A DNA stretch of 64,000 bases, taken from positions 124,001 to 188,000 of the forward strand of contig NZ_JAQKGU010000003.1 of assembly GCF_028532725.1 (NCBI RefSeq), read 5' to 3'. Both the position numbers and the translations under genes were made by a program. Below the pieces are notes generated by a model. It was given only the letters and a program-made list of their open reading frames with translations, was not told where the DNA came from and did no database searches. Of the stretch, positions 8,602 through 17,309 are shown piece after piece. Positions within the stretch are counted from its first letter, which is position 1, and every line of letters starts with the position of its first letter. The stretch is from Desulfovibrio sp. Fe33. Its GTDB lineage: Bacteria > Desulfobacterota > Desulfovibrionia > Desulfovibrionales > Desulfovibrionaceae.

Positions 8602-9747
8602 TTATTCGTTGATCTCGGTTCTGAAGGCAATGGAGTGCCAGCTATGGCAACGCGGGCAGTTGAAGAAAATCTGATCGCGCTTCAGGCCGCAATGGCGGCA
8701 GAAGAACCGCCGGACCTGCCTGGCCCGGTCGATGAAAAAGGAGAGCTGTTCCTTGAAAAAAGGCGTCAGGGTTTGCTCGGTCCGGGACAGGTCGAACAGC
8801 TCAAGCCGCGCCTGCCAGAAATCGGCGTTGAGCATGAGCGCCTTTTCAAGCCAGGGGCGGGCGTTTTCCGTGTCCTCGATGCGAAGGAGCAATAGGGCCC
8901 CGTAGTGAAGCAGCAGGACGTCCGGCTCCTGGGTCTCAATGATGGGGACCACCACACGGACGACCTTTTCGTCAGGACACGTCCCTGACCATTCCGTTTC
9001 TTCGCCGAAAGAGTTGACCCGGGCTCTTTCCGCCTGGTCCAGAGCCTGCAACAGGCCCTCGAAGAGGACGAAACGCAATTCCGGGGCCACATACGCCAGG
9101 GCCTGGGCGAGGATGTCGCCGACCTTGGCCGCATTGCCGCTCTTGTACGCCTGAACCATCTGCTCCAGCCATGCCTCCACAGCACCCGGATAGGCGCGAA
9201 TGGCATGGCGAAGGGCGCGATGGCCCTGGGAGGCATTTCCCTCGGCGAAACGATCCTTGGCCAGACGGACCAGGAAATGCGCCTGCGGCAAGGGCAGATC
9301 AAGCTGGCCATAGGATTCGGCGGCTTTTTCGTAGTCACCGCGCTCGGCCGTCAGCCGGGCCATTTCCCTATGTATGGAGATGGGGTCCTGCCCGAGAGAG
9401 CGGGCCTGATGAAAGGCTTTTTCGGCCCGGTCCAGAAAACCGGCGCGACGAAAATCGCGCCCCAGTTCAAACCAGGCGCGGGCCTTGAACTCGCGGTCCA
9501 GGCCCGGCCTGACAATGAGACTGTTTCTAATCTGGATGGCGCGCTCAATCTCGCCCTGAGATCGGTAGAGACTGCCGAGAGCCAGGTAGATTTCAACCGC
9601 TTCCGGGTCGTTCTGGACGACCTTGCTGAGTTCCTCGATGGCCGCACGGGTATCCTGCACCGGCAGGGATTCCCCGTTGCCAGCGGCCCGAGTCGCATCA
9701 CTCGTGAAGCTCGGTGTCTTCTTGCGGTTGAATATATTCCAGCCCAT
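8602..9747 (-). CDS. lapB: LapB/YciM-like TPR protein with C-terminal zinc ribbon
   Basis: A 381-aa protein built of tetratricopeptide repeats (for example residues 35-70, 70-105, 105-140) and ending in a rubredoxin-like ribbon with two CxxC knuckles (CRHCGL and CPRCHS). This is the architecture of LapB, which in E. coli controls LpxC turnover by FtsH and so LPS synthesis. The N-terminus (MGWNIFNRK) lacks a clear membrane anchor, unlike the E. coli protein. It follows lapA by 8 nt, and the lapA-lapB pairing supports the call. Whether it controls LpxC in this organism is inference. Confidence 0.85.
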   Translation of the reverse strand: MGWNIFNRKKTPSFTSDATRAAGNGESLPVQDTRAAIEELSKVVQNDPEAVEIYLALGSLYRSQGEIERAIQIRNSLIVRPGLDREFKARAWFELGRDFRRAGFLDRAEKAFHQARSLGQDPISIHREMARLTAERGDYEKAAESYGQLDLPLPQAHFLVRLAKDRFAEGNASQGHRALRHAIRAYPGAVEAWLEQMVQAYKSGNAAKVGDILAQALAYVAPELRFVLFEGLLQALDQAERARVNSFGEETEWSGTCPDEKVVRVVVPIIETQEPDVLLLHYGALLLLRIEDTENARPWLEKALMLNADFWQARLELFDLSRTEQTLTPFFKEQLSFFIDRARQVRRFFCRHCGLKRDQIFFNCPRCHSWHSIAFRTEINE

Positions 9748-9755
9748 GGCGATTC

Positions 9756-10115
9756 CTAGGCGTTTTCCTCTTCCTTGTTCTCGACGGAGGAGAAGGAAGT
9801 GTCAGCGCTGATGGGCATGTTGCGCAGGGAGTTGAGCTCCTGCTCCAGGCTGGCCATGCGGGTGCGGCATTCCTTGAGCTTGGAGGCGCCGCGGAATTTG
9901 TCCACCGCGAAATAGATCATGGTCAGCAGGGCGCCGGCCACGAAAGCGGTCAGGATCAGAAATCCGAAGGGCAGGGGAATGGAATGCAGGGTGGCTACGT
10001 AGGGAATATCGAGAACCAGTACCAGGTTCTGAAGCAGGACATCATTGTTCTGGCTGAAGAACAAGATGGAAAAAACGAAAAGCACCAACAGAAACAGGAC
10101 CTTGATAAAACGCAT
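9756..10115 (-). CDS. lapA: LapA-domain membrane protein
   Basis: A 119-aa protein with two transmembrane helices (about residues 5-22 and 44-66). They are separated by a short loop with the conserved FSQNNDVLLQNLVLVLDIP pattern of the LapA/DUF1049 family, and a charged coiled-coil tail (ECRTRMASLEQELNSLRN) follows. In E. coli LapA works with LapB in LPS assembly. It sits directly before lapB and 10 nt after the HIT-family gene. Confidence 0.85.
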   Translation of the reverse strand: MRFIKVLFLLVLFVFSILFFSQNNDVLLQNLVLVLDIPYVATLHSIPLPFGFLILTAFVAGALLTMIYFAVDKFRGASKLKECRTRMASLEQELNSLRNMPISADTSFSSVENKEEENA

Positions 10116-10125
10116 GCGGTTCTCC

Positions 10126-10614
10126 TTAAGCTGTTATCGCATCAAACAGCGGCTTGAGACGGCTGTAGGTTGAAGACAGGTGTTCGGGGATGACCGTGGT
10201 CTCGCCGAAGACGGCCATAAACGACGCGTCCCCATTCCACCGGGGGACAATCTGAAAATGCATGTGCTGGGCGATACCGGCCCCTGCCGCCTCACCCAGA
10301 TTGAGCCCCATATTGATCCCTTGGGGGTGGAATGCCTTTTCCAGCACTTCGATGCAGCGCCTGATCCAGAGCATACAGTCTTGGGACTCTTCCAAAGTCA
10401 GATCCGTCAAGTGGCTCACATGACGGTAGGGGGTGACCATGAGGTGCCCGTTGTTGTACGGGAACTTGTTCATGATTACGAAACAATGTTCGCCTCGGGC
10501 GAGGATGCACCGCTCCTCGTCCTCACTCGTGCCCTCGGGAATGCAGAAGACGCACTCCTCGGGTTTGGGACCGAGTATATATTCAAGACGCCAAGGCGCC
10601 CACAGAACATCCAT
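10126..10614 (-). CDS. HIT-family nucleotide hydrolase/phosphorylase
   Basis: A 162-aa HIT-domain protein. It opens with MDVLWAPWRLEYILGP and a CVFC zinc knuckle and has the histidine-triad region AGAGIAQHMHFQIVPRW, where the last triad position is Gln (HxHxQ). That is the form seen in Ap4A-phosphorylase-type and many actinobacterial and deltaproteobacterial HIT proteins. It probably acts on dinucleoside polyphosphates or other nucleotide conjugates. I chose the ATG at 10614 because a GGAAG Shine-Dalgarno lies about 7 nt upstream and homologues of this type start with this motif; an ATG eight codons upstream has no such site. Confidence 0.85.
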   Translation of the reverse strand: MDVLWAPWRLEYILGPKPEECVFCIPEGTSEDEERCILARGEHCFVIMNKFPYNNGHLMVTPYRHVSHLTDLTLEESQDCMLWIRRCIEVLEKAFHPQGINMGLNLGEAAGAGIAQHMHFQIVPRWNGDASFMAVFGETTVIPEHLSSTYSRLKPLFDAITA

Positions 10615-10732
10615 TATCCACTTCCGTTTCAATTTCATGAGGTTGAAGGTTGTATTCGCGACAACCGCTCACACATACCAACACCTTGATTTTCTACACG
10701 GCTTGTCCGTAGAGGGCAAGGGGGTAAAGCGT

Positions 10733-13420
10733 CTAGTCCTCACCCTTTTCAGCGTAACTCGCCGAGAGCTCCCTGTTCAACCTCTTGGCCAGATTCAATT
10801 GTTCGTGACGGGTTTCAGCGCGTCCGTCGATCTTGGCGATCATCAGCTTGTCCAGAATGGCCGTGTAAATGGGGCCGGGCTCAATACCGATGTTCTTGAG
10901 GTCCTTGCCGTTAACATCTATTTCAATATATTGCAATCTAGCGAGATATTGAGAAATATTCCTTCTGATATATTCCTTTCGGCTGCGCGCCATGAGGAAG
11001 AGAACCCCCTCGACAGGGACGGGGTGAAGAATCTGATAAAGACGGCTCAATTTGGAGCGTCCCTCTTTCCAGCCCATGAGCTTCATCAGCGCTTCGCCGA
11101 TCATATCCCGCAGTTGGAAGAAATCCCGTTCCTCTTTTTGGGTGAAATGCAGCCGCTTCGTCACCTGGCCGAGATCCTCCCGCTTGATGCCCATGGTCAT
11201 GCCCAGAATGTAGAGTTTCCAAGGGATAACAGACGGCTCCAGGTAAAGTAGCTTGTACCAGTTATGGACCTTGGCCAGTTCTGTCAGAATCTGGATTCGA
11301 TCACGGTCGAGGCTCAAAAGAGGGTGGATGGCTTCCATGATGCCCAGTTCCTGCATACGCAGCAGGCAGGAAAGAGGGTCGTCCTCATTCATGATGAGCT
11401 GCAACTCGTGCATGACGCGGGTCCCGGAAAGCTTGCTGAAAAGCTTGAGACTGAGCGCGTTCTTGATAAGCCGCATGGTCTGACCGCCGATCTGGAAATC
11501 GAATCGCCGCTCGAACCGTATGGCCCTGAGAATGCGTGTAGGGTCTTCCACGAAGCTCAGGGAATGGAGCACGCGGATGGCCCGGTTGCGGATGTCCCGG
11601 TCCGCCCCGAAAAAGTCCACGAGTTGACCGAAACGGCCGGGGTTGATGCGCAGGGCGAGGGCGTTGATCGTAAAATCACGCCGATACAGGTCCATCTTGA
11701 TGGACGAAAGCTCCACCGTGGGCAGGGCTGCGGGGTATTCGTAGTATTCCAGCCGGGCCGTGGCCACGTCCACCCGTTGGCCGTCCTCAAGAATGACAAG
11801 GGCGGTCTTGAACTTGGAATGCGCCTTGACCCGGCCGCCGAGCCTGTCCGCAAACCGTTTGGCGAAAACAATGCCTTCCCCCTCGACCACCAGGTCGAGA
11901 TCGAGATTGGGCCGTCCCAGCAGGATGTCACGCACAAAACCGCCGACCGCATAGACCTCCCAACCCAACTCGGCTCCCAGGTCGCCCGCTTCCTTGAGCA
12001 GATCGAGCATACGCTGAGGCAGCCGATTCCTGACCTGCGCGGCGATATTCCGCTCCCTGCGGCGGTCAGGCATAAGTGAATCGGGGATGCGCGCAGGCTC
12101 CTCGATCAGCATGTTCATGAGGTCCGTACGGGTGATGACCCCCACCAGGTTTTCGTCTTCCACCACGGGAAGCATCCGCTGGCGGTTGTTCAGTATTATT
12201 TCCATGACCCGATAGAGATCGGTCTTTGACTCCACCGTCTCGAAATTCCTGGTCATGTACTCGCTCAGCCCCACCTCGCCGAGATGGTGGGAAAGGGCCT
12301 TGTCCGCGATCTTGTGGCCGATGATGCCGATGCACCGCATGGTCCCGCCCGCCACAACCGGCACATCCTTGAGCCCGTAACGGGTCATCAGTTCGACCGC
12401 GTCCGCAATGGTCTTGTCGCCCTCGATGACCACGGGAGGGCGGGACATGAGGGATTCCACCACGATCTGCGGATTGATCTGGGAATAAAAGAGGGCGAAC
12501 AGGTCGTCGCGCACCTCGGCAAGGGTGCGGTCCTTGATAGTGGCCGAGGCCGCCGAATCATGCCCGCCGCCTCCAAGGGACGAGCAGATGCGGCCGACAT
12601 TGACGTCCGGGCTTTTGGACCGGGCCACCAAATGGATGCGGTCGGCCATGCGCCCCAGCGCAAAGACAACCTTGATCTTCTCCATGTCCATAAGCTTATG
12701 CACCAGCAGGGCGAAATCCGGAACGAATTTGTCCGTGGACATCTCGGTGATGACCACATCCACGCCATGGATGTCATAGGTCTTTGCATTCTTGAACAAT
12801 TCACCAAGATACGTAACCTGCATGGCCGACAGGTCATGGGACAGCAGATCGGCGATAACCTCGAGATTCATGCCCTGGGACTTGAGCCAGCCCGCAGCTT
12901 CGAAATCCTGTGGAGTAGTGGTGTTGAAACCGAAAGAGCCGGTGTCCTCGTATATGCCGACACCAAGCAGGGTGGCTTCCTCTTCGTTGAGGGAGAGGCC
13001 ACGCTCCCGTATCTCATGCACTATTATAGTAGTGGTGGAGCCCCAATCCCGGACCACGACCTTCTCTGCGGGCAAATCCTCCTCGCTGTCCGGGTGATGG
13101 TCGTAGAGATGTATGCGTAAGCCCTCGTTGTCCAGAACGGGCCGCACGTGGGAAATCCGCGATCGCTGCCGGGTATCCACGACCACCAGCAGCTTCACGG
13201 AGTCGGGATCAATATCCTTAAACGCCTTGAAATTGAAAAGATATGTGGTGCTCTCGATAAAGAAGTTTCGCAGGTTGGATTCCTGGCTGCCCGGGAAAAT
13301 AAGCACTGCGCCGGGGTAGAGCTTGCTGGCCGCGACCATGGCCCCCAGAGCGTCGAAGTCCGCATTGGCGTGGGCCGTGATCACGGTCGGGGCCTTTATC
13401 TTATCTGGCGTGTTTTTCAT
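10733..13420 (-). CDS. DHH phosphoesterase - CBS - tRNA nucleotidyltransferase/poly(A) polymerase fusion
   Basis: An 895-aa multidomain protein. Residues 15-300 form a DHH/DHHA1 phosphoesterase (HANADFDALGA, VVDTRQ, the DHH triad at 107-109, GGGGHDSAA at 283-291). Residues 322-440 carry two CBS domains. Residues 485 to the end are a class II nucleotidyltransferase (GG at 493-494, DLDLVVEG with the metal-binding D507 and D509, RRDFTINALAL, EDPTRILRAIRFERR). Such fusions occur in deltaproteobacteria, where they act as A-adding (or CCA-end) enzymes on tRNA 3' ends or as poly(A) polymerases. The DHH part resembles NrnA-like exonucleases. The exact activity cannot be told from sequence. It follows xerD by 24 nt. 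Confidence 0.92.
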   Translation of the reverse strand: MKNTPDKIKAPTVITAHANADFDALGAMVAASKLYPGAVLIFPGSQESNLRNFFIESTTYLFNFKAFKDIDPDSVKLLVVVDTRQRSRISHVRPVLDNEGLRIHLYDHHPDSEEDLPAEKVVVRDWGSTTTIIVHEIRERGLSLNEEEATLLGVGIYEDTGSFGFNTTTPQDFEAAGWLKSQGMNLEVIADLLSHDLSAMQVTYLGELFKNAKTYDIHGVDVVITEMSTDKFVPDFALLVHKLMDMEKIKVVFALGRMADRIHLVARSKSPDVNVGRICSSLGGGGHDSAASATIKDRTLAEVRDDLFALFYSQINPQIVVESLMSRPPVVIEGDKTIADAVELMTRYGLKDVPVVAGGTMRCIGIIGHKIADKALSHHLGEVGLSEYMTRNFETVESKTDLYRVMEIILNNRQRMLPVVEDENLVGVITRTDLMNMLIEEPARIPDSLMPDRRRERNIAAQVRNRLPQRMLDLLKEAGDLGAELGWEVYAVGGFVRDILLGRPNLDLDLVVEGEGIVFAKRFADRLGGRVKAHSKFKTALVILEDGQRVDVATARLEYYEYPAALPTVELSSIKMDLYRRDFTINALALRINPGRFGQLVDFFGADRDIRNRAIRVLHSLSFVEDPTRILRAIRFERRFDFQIGGQTMRLIKNALSLKLFSKLSGTRVMHELQLIMNEDDPLSCLLRMQELGIMEAIHPLLSLDRDRIQILTELAKVHNWYKLLYLEPSVIPWKLYILGMTMGIKREDLGQVTKRLHFTQKEERDFFQLRDMIGEALMKLMGWKEGRSKLSRLYQILHPVPVEGVLFLMARSRKEYIRRNISQYLARLQYIEIDVNGKDLKNIGIEPGPIYTAILDKLMIAKIDGRAETRHEQLNLAKRLNRELSASYAEKGED

Positions 13421-13444
13421 AAGGTGTTCTGGCGGTTGCAGTGA

Positions 13445-14374
13445 TCACATGGTTGATCTTGGATGGAATTTGCGGTGCAGGGCCTTCAACCTGCTGGACT
13501 CCACATGGGTATAAATCTCGGTGGCGCTGATGTCCGCATGGCCAAGAAGAATCTGCACGGTTCGCAGGTCCGCGCCGCCCTCCAGCAGATGCGTGGCAAA
13601 GGAGTGACGGAAGGTGTGAGGGGAAATCGGGCGCTTTATGCCCGCCGCCTCGGCGTATTTCTTGATGAGTTTCCAAACTCCCTGGCGGGTCAGTCCCTTG
13701 CCCGAACGATTGAGGAACATGAAGTCCGCGCAAGGCTTGAACCCGGGCCGGGTAAACTCCAGATAATGGTTGAGATAGTCCTGGGCCGTGTAGTGGATGG
13801 GGATGAGGCGGTCCTTTGCGCCCTTGCCGAAAACCTTAAGCATCCCCACCTGTGGGTCGTAGTCCAAAACCTTCATCCCGATCAGTTCGGAAACCCGCAG
13901 GCCCGCCGCATAGAGAAGCTCCAACATCACCTTGTCGCGCATACCGAGCGGAGTGGAGGTGTCAGGCAGGGCAAGCACCCGCCCCACCTCCTCACGGGTC
14001 AGGAATTCAGGCAACTTGCGCGGCAGTTTTGGGTTTTCGAGGAGCTGGCCGGGGTCTTCCTTGTACCATTTCTCTCCCACGGCAAAAGCGAAAAAGCCGC
14101 GTAGGGAGGAGAGGTGACGCGCCAGGGAGCGGCTTTTCAGACCTCTGGCACGAAGATGCGTCAGATAAAGGAAAAGAGTCCTGTCGGTCAGATCCTTCAG
14201 GGCGAAGGAGCGTTCTTCCAGAAAGGCGAGGAGGGAACTAAGGTCGTTGGCGTAACCCGTCAGACTGTTCTCGGACAACCCCTTTTCGATCAGCAGGTAC
14301 TCAAGATAACGGTCCACCCAGGGATGATTGTACTCGTTGATGTTTTTTTCTTTTTCCGGGTGTGTCATAATCAC
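13445..14374 (-). CDS. xerD: Site-specific tyrosine recombinase XerD (XerC/D type)
   Basis: A 309-aa tyrosine recombinase of the Xer group, which resolves chromosome dimers at dif with FtsK (encoded at 38514-40769). The SAM-like N-terminal domain spans residues 15-105. All catalytic residues are visible: R160 (AAGLRVSEL), K184 (FGKGAKDR), H253 and R256 (PHTFRHSFATHLLEGG), H279 (LLGHADISATEIYTHV) and Y288. It heads the long minus-strand housekeeping run. XerC versus XerD cannot be fully separated without alignment, and the symbol follows the closer overall pattern. Two in-frame ATGs lie near the start (MIM), so the start could be 6 nt shorter. Confidence 0.9.
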   Translation of the reverse strand: MIMTHPEKEKNINEYNHPWVDRYLEYLLIEKGLSENSLTGYANDLSSLLAFLEERSFALKDLTDRTLFLYLTHLRARGLKSRSLARHLSSLRGFFAFAVGEKWYKEDPGQLLENPKLPRKLPEFLTREEVGRVLALPDTSTPLGMRDKVMLELLYAAGLRVSELIGMKVLDYDPQVGMLKVFGKGAKDRLIPIHYTAQDYLNHYLEFTRPGFKPCADFMFLNRSGKGLTRQGVWKLIKKYAEAAGIKRPISPHTFRHSFATHLLEGGADLRTVQILLGHADISATEIYTHVESSRLKALHRKFHPRSTM

Positions 14375-14574
14375 TGCCGAATCGGTTTGATACTATTAAA
14401 GTATTGGATGATATCCCGTATAAAAAGGTAATTGCCGCACTGCACGGGAAACAAGCACGATCGCCAGCATCCTTGCTACCAAGGTGAGGGTCAAAGCGCA
14501 ATGGTTCGCATTGACACAGGGTCATGCCCCCATTATGAAAGTGCTTCAATATCGGATTCCAAGGAGAGACATAC

Positions 14575-15741
14575 ATGTCTGAATTCAAACTGGCCGACCG
14601 TTTGTCGACCCTGCCTCCGTACCTTTTCGCCGCCATCGACAAGGCCAAGGCGGAAGTAGCCAAAAAGGGCATGGACATCATCAGCCTGGGTATCGGCGAC
14701 CCCGACCTGCCCACCCCTGACTTCATCATCGAAGCCCTGTACGAGAGCGCCAAGAAGGCTCCGAACCATAGGTACCCCGACTACATAGGCATGTTGGCTT
14801 TCCGCCAGGCCGTGTCCGACTGGTACAAACAGCGCTTCAACGTCGACCTCGATCCCAAGACCGAGATTGTCAGCCTGATCGGCTCCAAGGAGGGCATCGC
14901 CCACTTCCCGCTGGCCTACGTCAATCCCGGCGACACGGTCCTGGTGGCCACTCCCAACTATCCGGTATACGGCATCGCCACTGAATTCGCGGGCGGCAGG
15001 GTGGAATACCTGCCTCTGCTCGAGGAAAACGACTTCCTCGTCGACCTGGACGCGATTTCCGACGACACCTGGGCCAAGGCCAAGATGATCTTCGTCTGTT
15101 ATCCGAACAACCCGACCGCGGCCACGGCGACCAAGCCGTTCTATGAGAAGCTCATCGAGAAGGCCAAGGAATTCAACGTAATTGTTGTTTCCGACGCAGC
15201 CTACACCGAAATTTACTACGATCCCGAGAACAAGCCCCTGTCCATCATGGAATGCAAGGACGCCAAAGACGTCTGCATCGAATTCCATTCCCTGTCCAAG
15301 ACCTACAACATGACCGGCTGGCGTATCGGCATGGCCGTCGGCAACGCGAGTCTCGTCGCGGGCCTGGGCAAGATTAAGGAAAACGTGGACTCCGGCATTT
15401 TCCAGGCCGTGCAGGAAGCCGGCATCGCCGCCCTGAGAGAAGGCGAGCCTTTTGCCGAAAGCTTCCGGGCCATCTACAAGGAGCGCAGGGACGTCGTCAG
15501 CGCCGCCCTGACCAAAATCGGCATCAAGCACCGCGTCCCGGACGCGTCCTTCTACCTTTGGTGCAACGTTCCGGAAGGGCACAAGTCAGCTGAATTCGTT
15601 ACGAACGTCCTCATGAAGACCGGCGTTGTCCTGACTCCCGGAAACGGCTTCGGCACGCCTGGAGAAGGGTACTTCCGCATCTCCCTGACCGTGAACAACG
15701 ACAAGCTCGAGGAGGCAGTATCCAGAATTTCGAAACTGTGA
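14575..15741 (+). CDS. dapL: LL-diaminopimelate aminotransferase
   Basis: A 388-aa fold-type-I PLP aminotransferase. Recognisable parts are ISLGIGDPDLPTP, YPDYIGMLAFRQAV, GSKEGIAHFPLAYVNPGD, CYPNNPTAA, VVSDAAYTEIYYD, the PLP lysine in SLSKTYNMTGWRIG, and FRISLT for the substrate carboxylate. This pattern matches DapL, which converts tetrahydrodipicolinate directly to LL-DAP and bypasses the succinylase steps. It is the known route in many Desulfovibrio. A Shine-Dalgarno (aaggaga) precedes the ATG. It overlaps folK by 4 nt (GTGA), so the two are translationally coupled. Confidence 0.93.
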   Translation: MSEFKLADRLSTLPPYLFAAIDKAKAEVAKKGMDIISLGIGDPDLPTPDFIIEALYESAKKAPNHRYPDYIGMLAFRQAVSDWYKQRFNVDLDPKTEIVSLIGSKEGIAHFPLAYVNPGDTVLVATPNYPVYGIATEFAGGRVEYLPLLEENDFLVDLDAISDDTWAKAKMIFVCYPNNPTAATATKPFYEKLIEKAKEFNVIVVSDAAYTEIYYDPENKPLSIMECKDAKDVCIEFHSLSKTYNMTGWRIGMAVGNASLVAGLGKIKENVDSGIFQAVQEAGIAALREGEPFAESFRAIYKERRDVVSAALTKIGIKHRVPDASFYLWCNVPEGHKSAEFVTNVLMKTGVVLTPGNGFGTPGEGYFRISLTVNNDKLEEAVSRISKL

Positions 15742-16241
15742 TCTGCTACGTGAGCCTAGGCTCGAACGTGGGAGACACTGAAGAAAACCTCCACGAGGCT
15801 TTGGTCCTGCTTGAGGACTACGGCGACGACATCCGCTTGCGGAAGGTCTCTGAATGCTACGTGACCGAGCCTCAGGGGCAGGTCAAGGATCAGCCGTGGT
15901 TCACCAACCAGGTGGTGGAGCTCGAAATCGACGCCGAGATCTGGTCGCCGCCGGGCTTTCTGTCCACCTGTACGGCCATTGAGGCCAAAATGGGCCGCAC
16001 CCGGGCTGTCCCGGGAGGTCCCAGGCCCTTGGATATGGACATCATCGCGTGGGGCGACACCGTTATGGATATGGATTTCCTGACCCTGCCGCATCCTCGC
16101 GCCAAGGAAAGGGCGTTTGTTCTGGTGCCGCTCAAAGAAATCGCGCCGAATTACGTCTTTCCGGACGGCACGACCATAGACGAGGCCCTGGACGCCATCG
16201 AATATCGGCTGGAAGATCGAAAGATCTGGCAGGACTCCTGA
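15738..16241 (+). CDS. folK: 2-amino-4-hydroxy-6-hydroxymethyldihydropteridine pyrophosphokinase
   Basis: A 167-aa HPPK that pyrophosphorylates hydroxymethyl-dihydropterin in folate synthesis. The start ICYVSLGSNVGDTEENL and the signature GPRPLDMDIIAWGD (pterin and Mg-ATP binding) are clear, with LPHPRAKERAFVLVPLKEIAPNY after it. The start is GTG and overlaps the dapL stop. It is about the usual length. Confidence 0.95.
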   Translation: MICYVSLGSNVGDTEENLHEALVLLEDYGDDIRLRKVSECYVTEPQGQVKDQPWFTNQVVELEIDAEIWSPPGFLSTCTAIEAKMGRTRAVPGGPRPLDMDIIAWGDTVMDMDFLTLPHPRAKERAFVLVPLKEIAPNYVFPDGTTIDEALDAIEYRLEDRKIWQDS

Positions 16242-16265
16242 TAAAACCAACCAACGAGGCTACCC

Positions 16266-16541
16266 ATGCTTAAATTTCTTGTCATCGCGGCTGCATTGTT
16301 TCTGGTCTACAAGCTCTTCATGGGCGACAAGCAAAAACGGGAAATGCGAAAGGACAAGTCCATCAAGCAGAAGGTTGCCTCCGGCGAAATGGTCAAGGAC
16401 CCGTCCTGCGGGACCTATGTTGACAAGGATGGAGACATCCGCGTCCGTGAAGGGGACAAGGTCCACGTCTTCTGTTCCTACGAATGCCGTGACAAGTACC
16501 TGAAACGCATCGGCGCATCGGTTCCGAAAGAAGAAGAATAG
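16266..16541 (+). CDS. Small membrane-anchored YHS/TRASH-like protein
   Basis: A 91-aa protein with one N-terminal transmembrane helix (residues 2-18). A cytoplasmic cysteine motif follows: MVKDPSCGTYV, then VHVFCSYECRDKYLKR. The spacing of one Cys in DPxCGxxV and a CxxxC with following aromatic and basic residues is that of PP0621/YHS-TRASH-like metal-binding domains. It may bind a metal ion; no function is established. A GAGG Shine-Dalgarno precedes the ATG, the gap to folK is 24 nt, and a terminator follows, so it closes the dapL-folK operon. Confidence 0.8.
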   Translation: MLKFLVIAAALFLVYKLFMGDKQKREMRKDKSIKQKVASGEMVKDPSCGTYVDKDGDIRVREGDKVHVFCSYECRDKYLKRIGASVPKEEE

Positions 16542-16565
16542 GCTTCCAGACCACATCCTAAAATC

Positions 16566-16591
16566 AAAGGCCCGACTCAGGGCCTTTTTTT
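16566..16591 (+). terminator. Rho-independent terminator of the dapL-folK operon
   Basis: The stem aaaggccc pairs with gggccttt around a 6-nt loop and is followed by a run of T. Confidence 0.88.
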
Positions 16592-17309
16592 ACGCCCTCA
16601 GTCAGCCCTTAAGACGATTTGGCCTCCAAAACGCCCCTTGCCTGCAAGACCCAACAAAACTCGGCTCAGACGAGTTCCCGAAGGCAGGGCGGCTTCCTGT
16701 CGGTTAACGGCTCAATCAAGGGCTAACACGACCTGAAGCAAGGCATCCGCACATGCCAAGACGCGGAGGCTGTCGATGGCGAATCCTTCCCATGCCAAGG
16801 GACCGCCTGGAGCGTGATGTCGACGTCTGTGCCGACTAGGCATTCTTATCCAGATTACGCTCAATACGACCCGCATATAAATTTAGCTCTCAGTTCAGCG
16901 GAGAGCGATTTTCCCTTTCAAAACAATGTCGACATCGGCCGCAACCCCAAAAACGCAGCACAGAGCATTTGTCGCAACCGATCTTTCGTGAAGTCATCAG
17001 TAGGCGACGATGTGACCAACTTACAAAGTGAGCTTTAAGAATTTTAATCTAACTTTCCAGTGTGTTATATATTTGTCTCATAATGTAAATTATGTAAACT
17101 TTTAACAAATAAAGTCCCAAAAGGGACAATCGTAACCGTTCGGATTCACCCTTCGGCTTCTTTGCGGATCAGCAACGAAACGACTCCCAAGCACCTGTCG
17201 GACATTCGAGATGCCGACCAAGGGACCCATTGAGCATTTTTTATGCGGCTGATAATGATGCCCCATCATGAACAGATAAAAAGGCCATTCCGGCCGGATT
17301 CGAGGAACA
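16592..17309. other. Intergenic stretch, no supported gene
   Basis: About 720 bp. Open frames here (for example 16814-17038 +) show no codon pattern or motif I can support. The right part (16850-17110) is AT-rich and may hold the promoter of the TPR gene. A short hairpin (gtccc aaaa gggac) lies near 17112-17125. Confidence 0.5.

Noticed and set aside
16814-17038. 74-codon open frame in the gap before the TPR gene
   Set aside because: No Shine-Dalgarno, no motif and an amino-acid composition unlike a coding gene.
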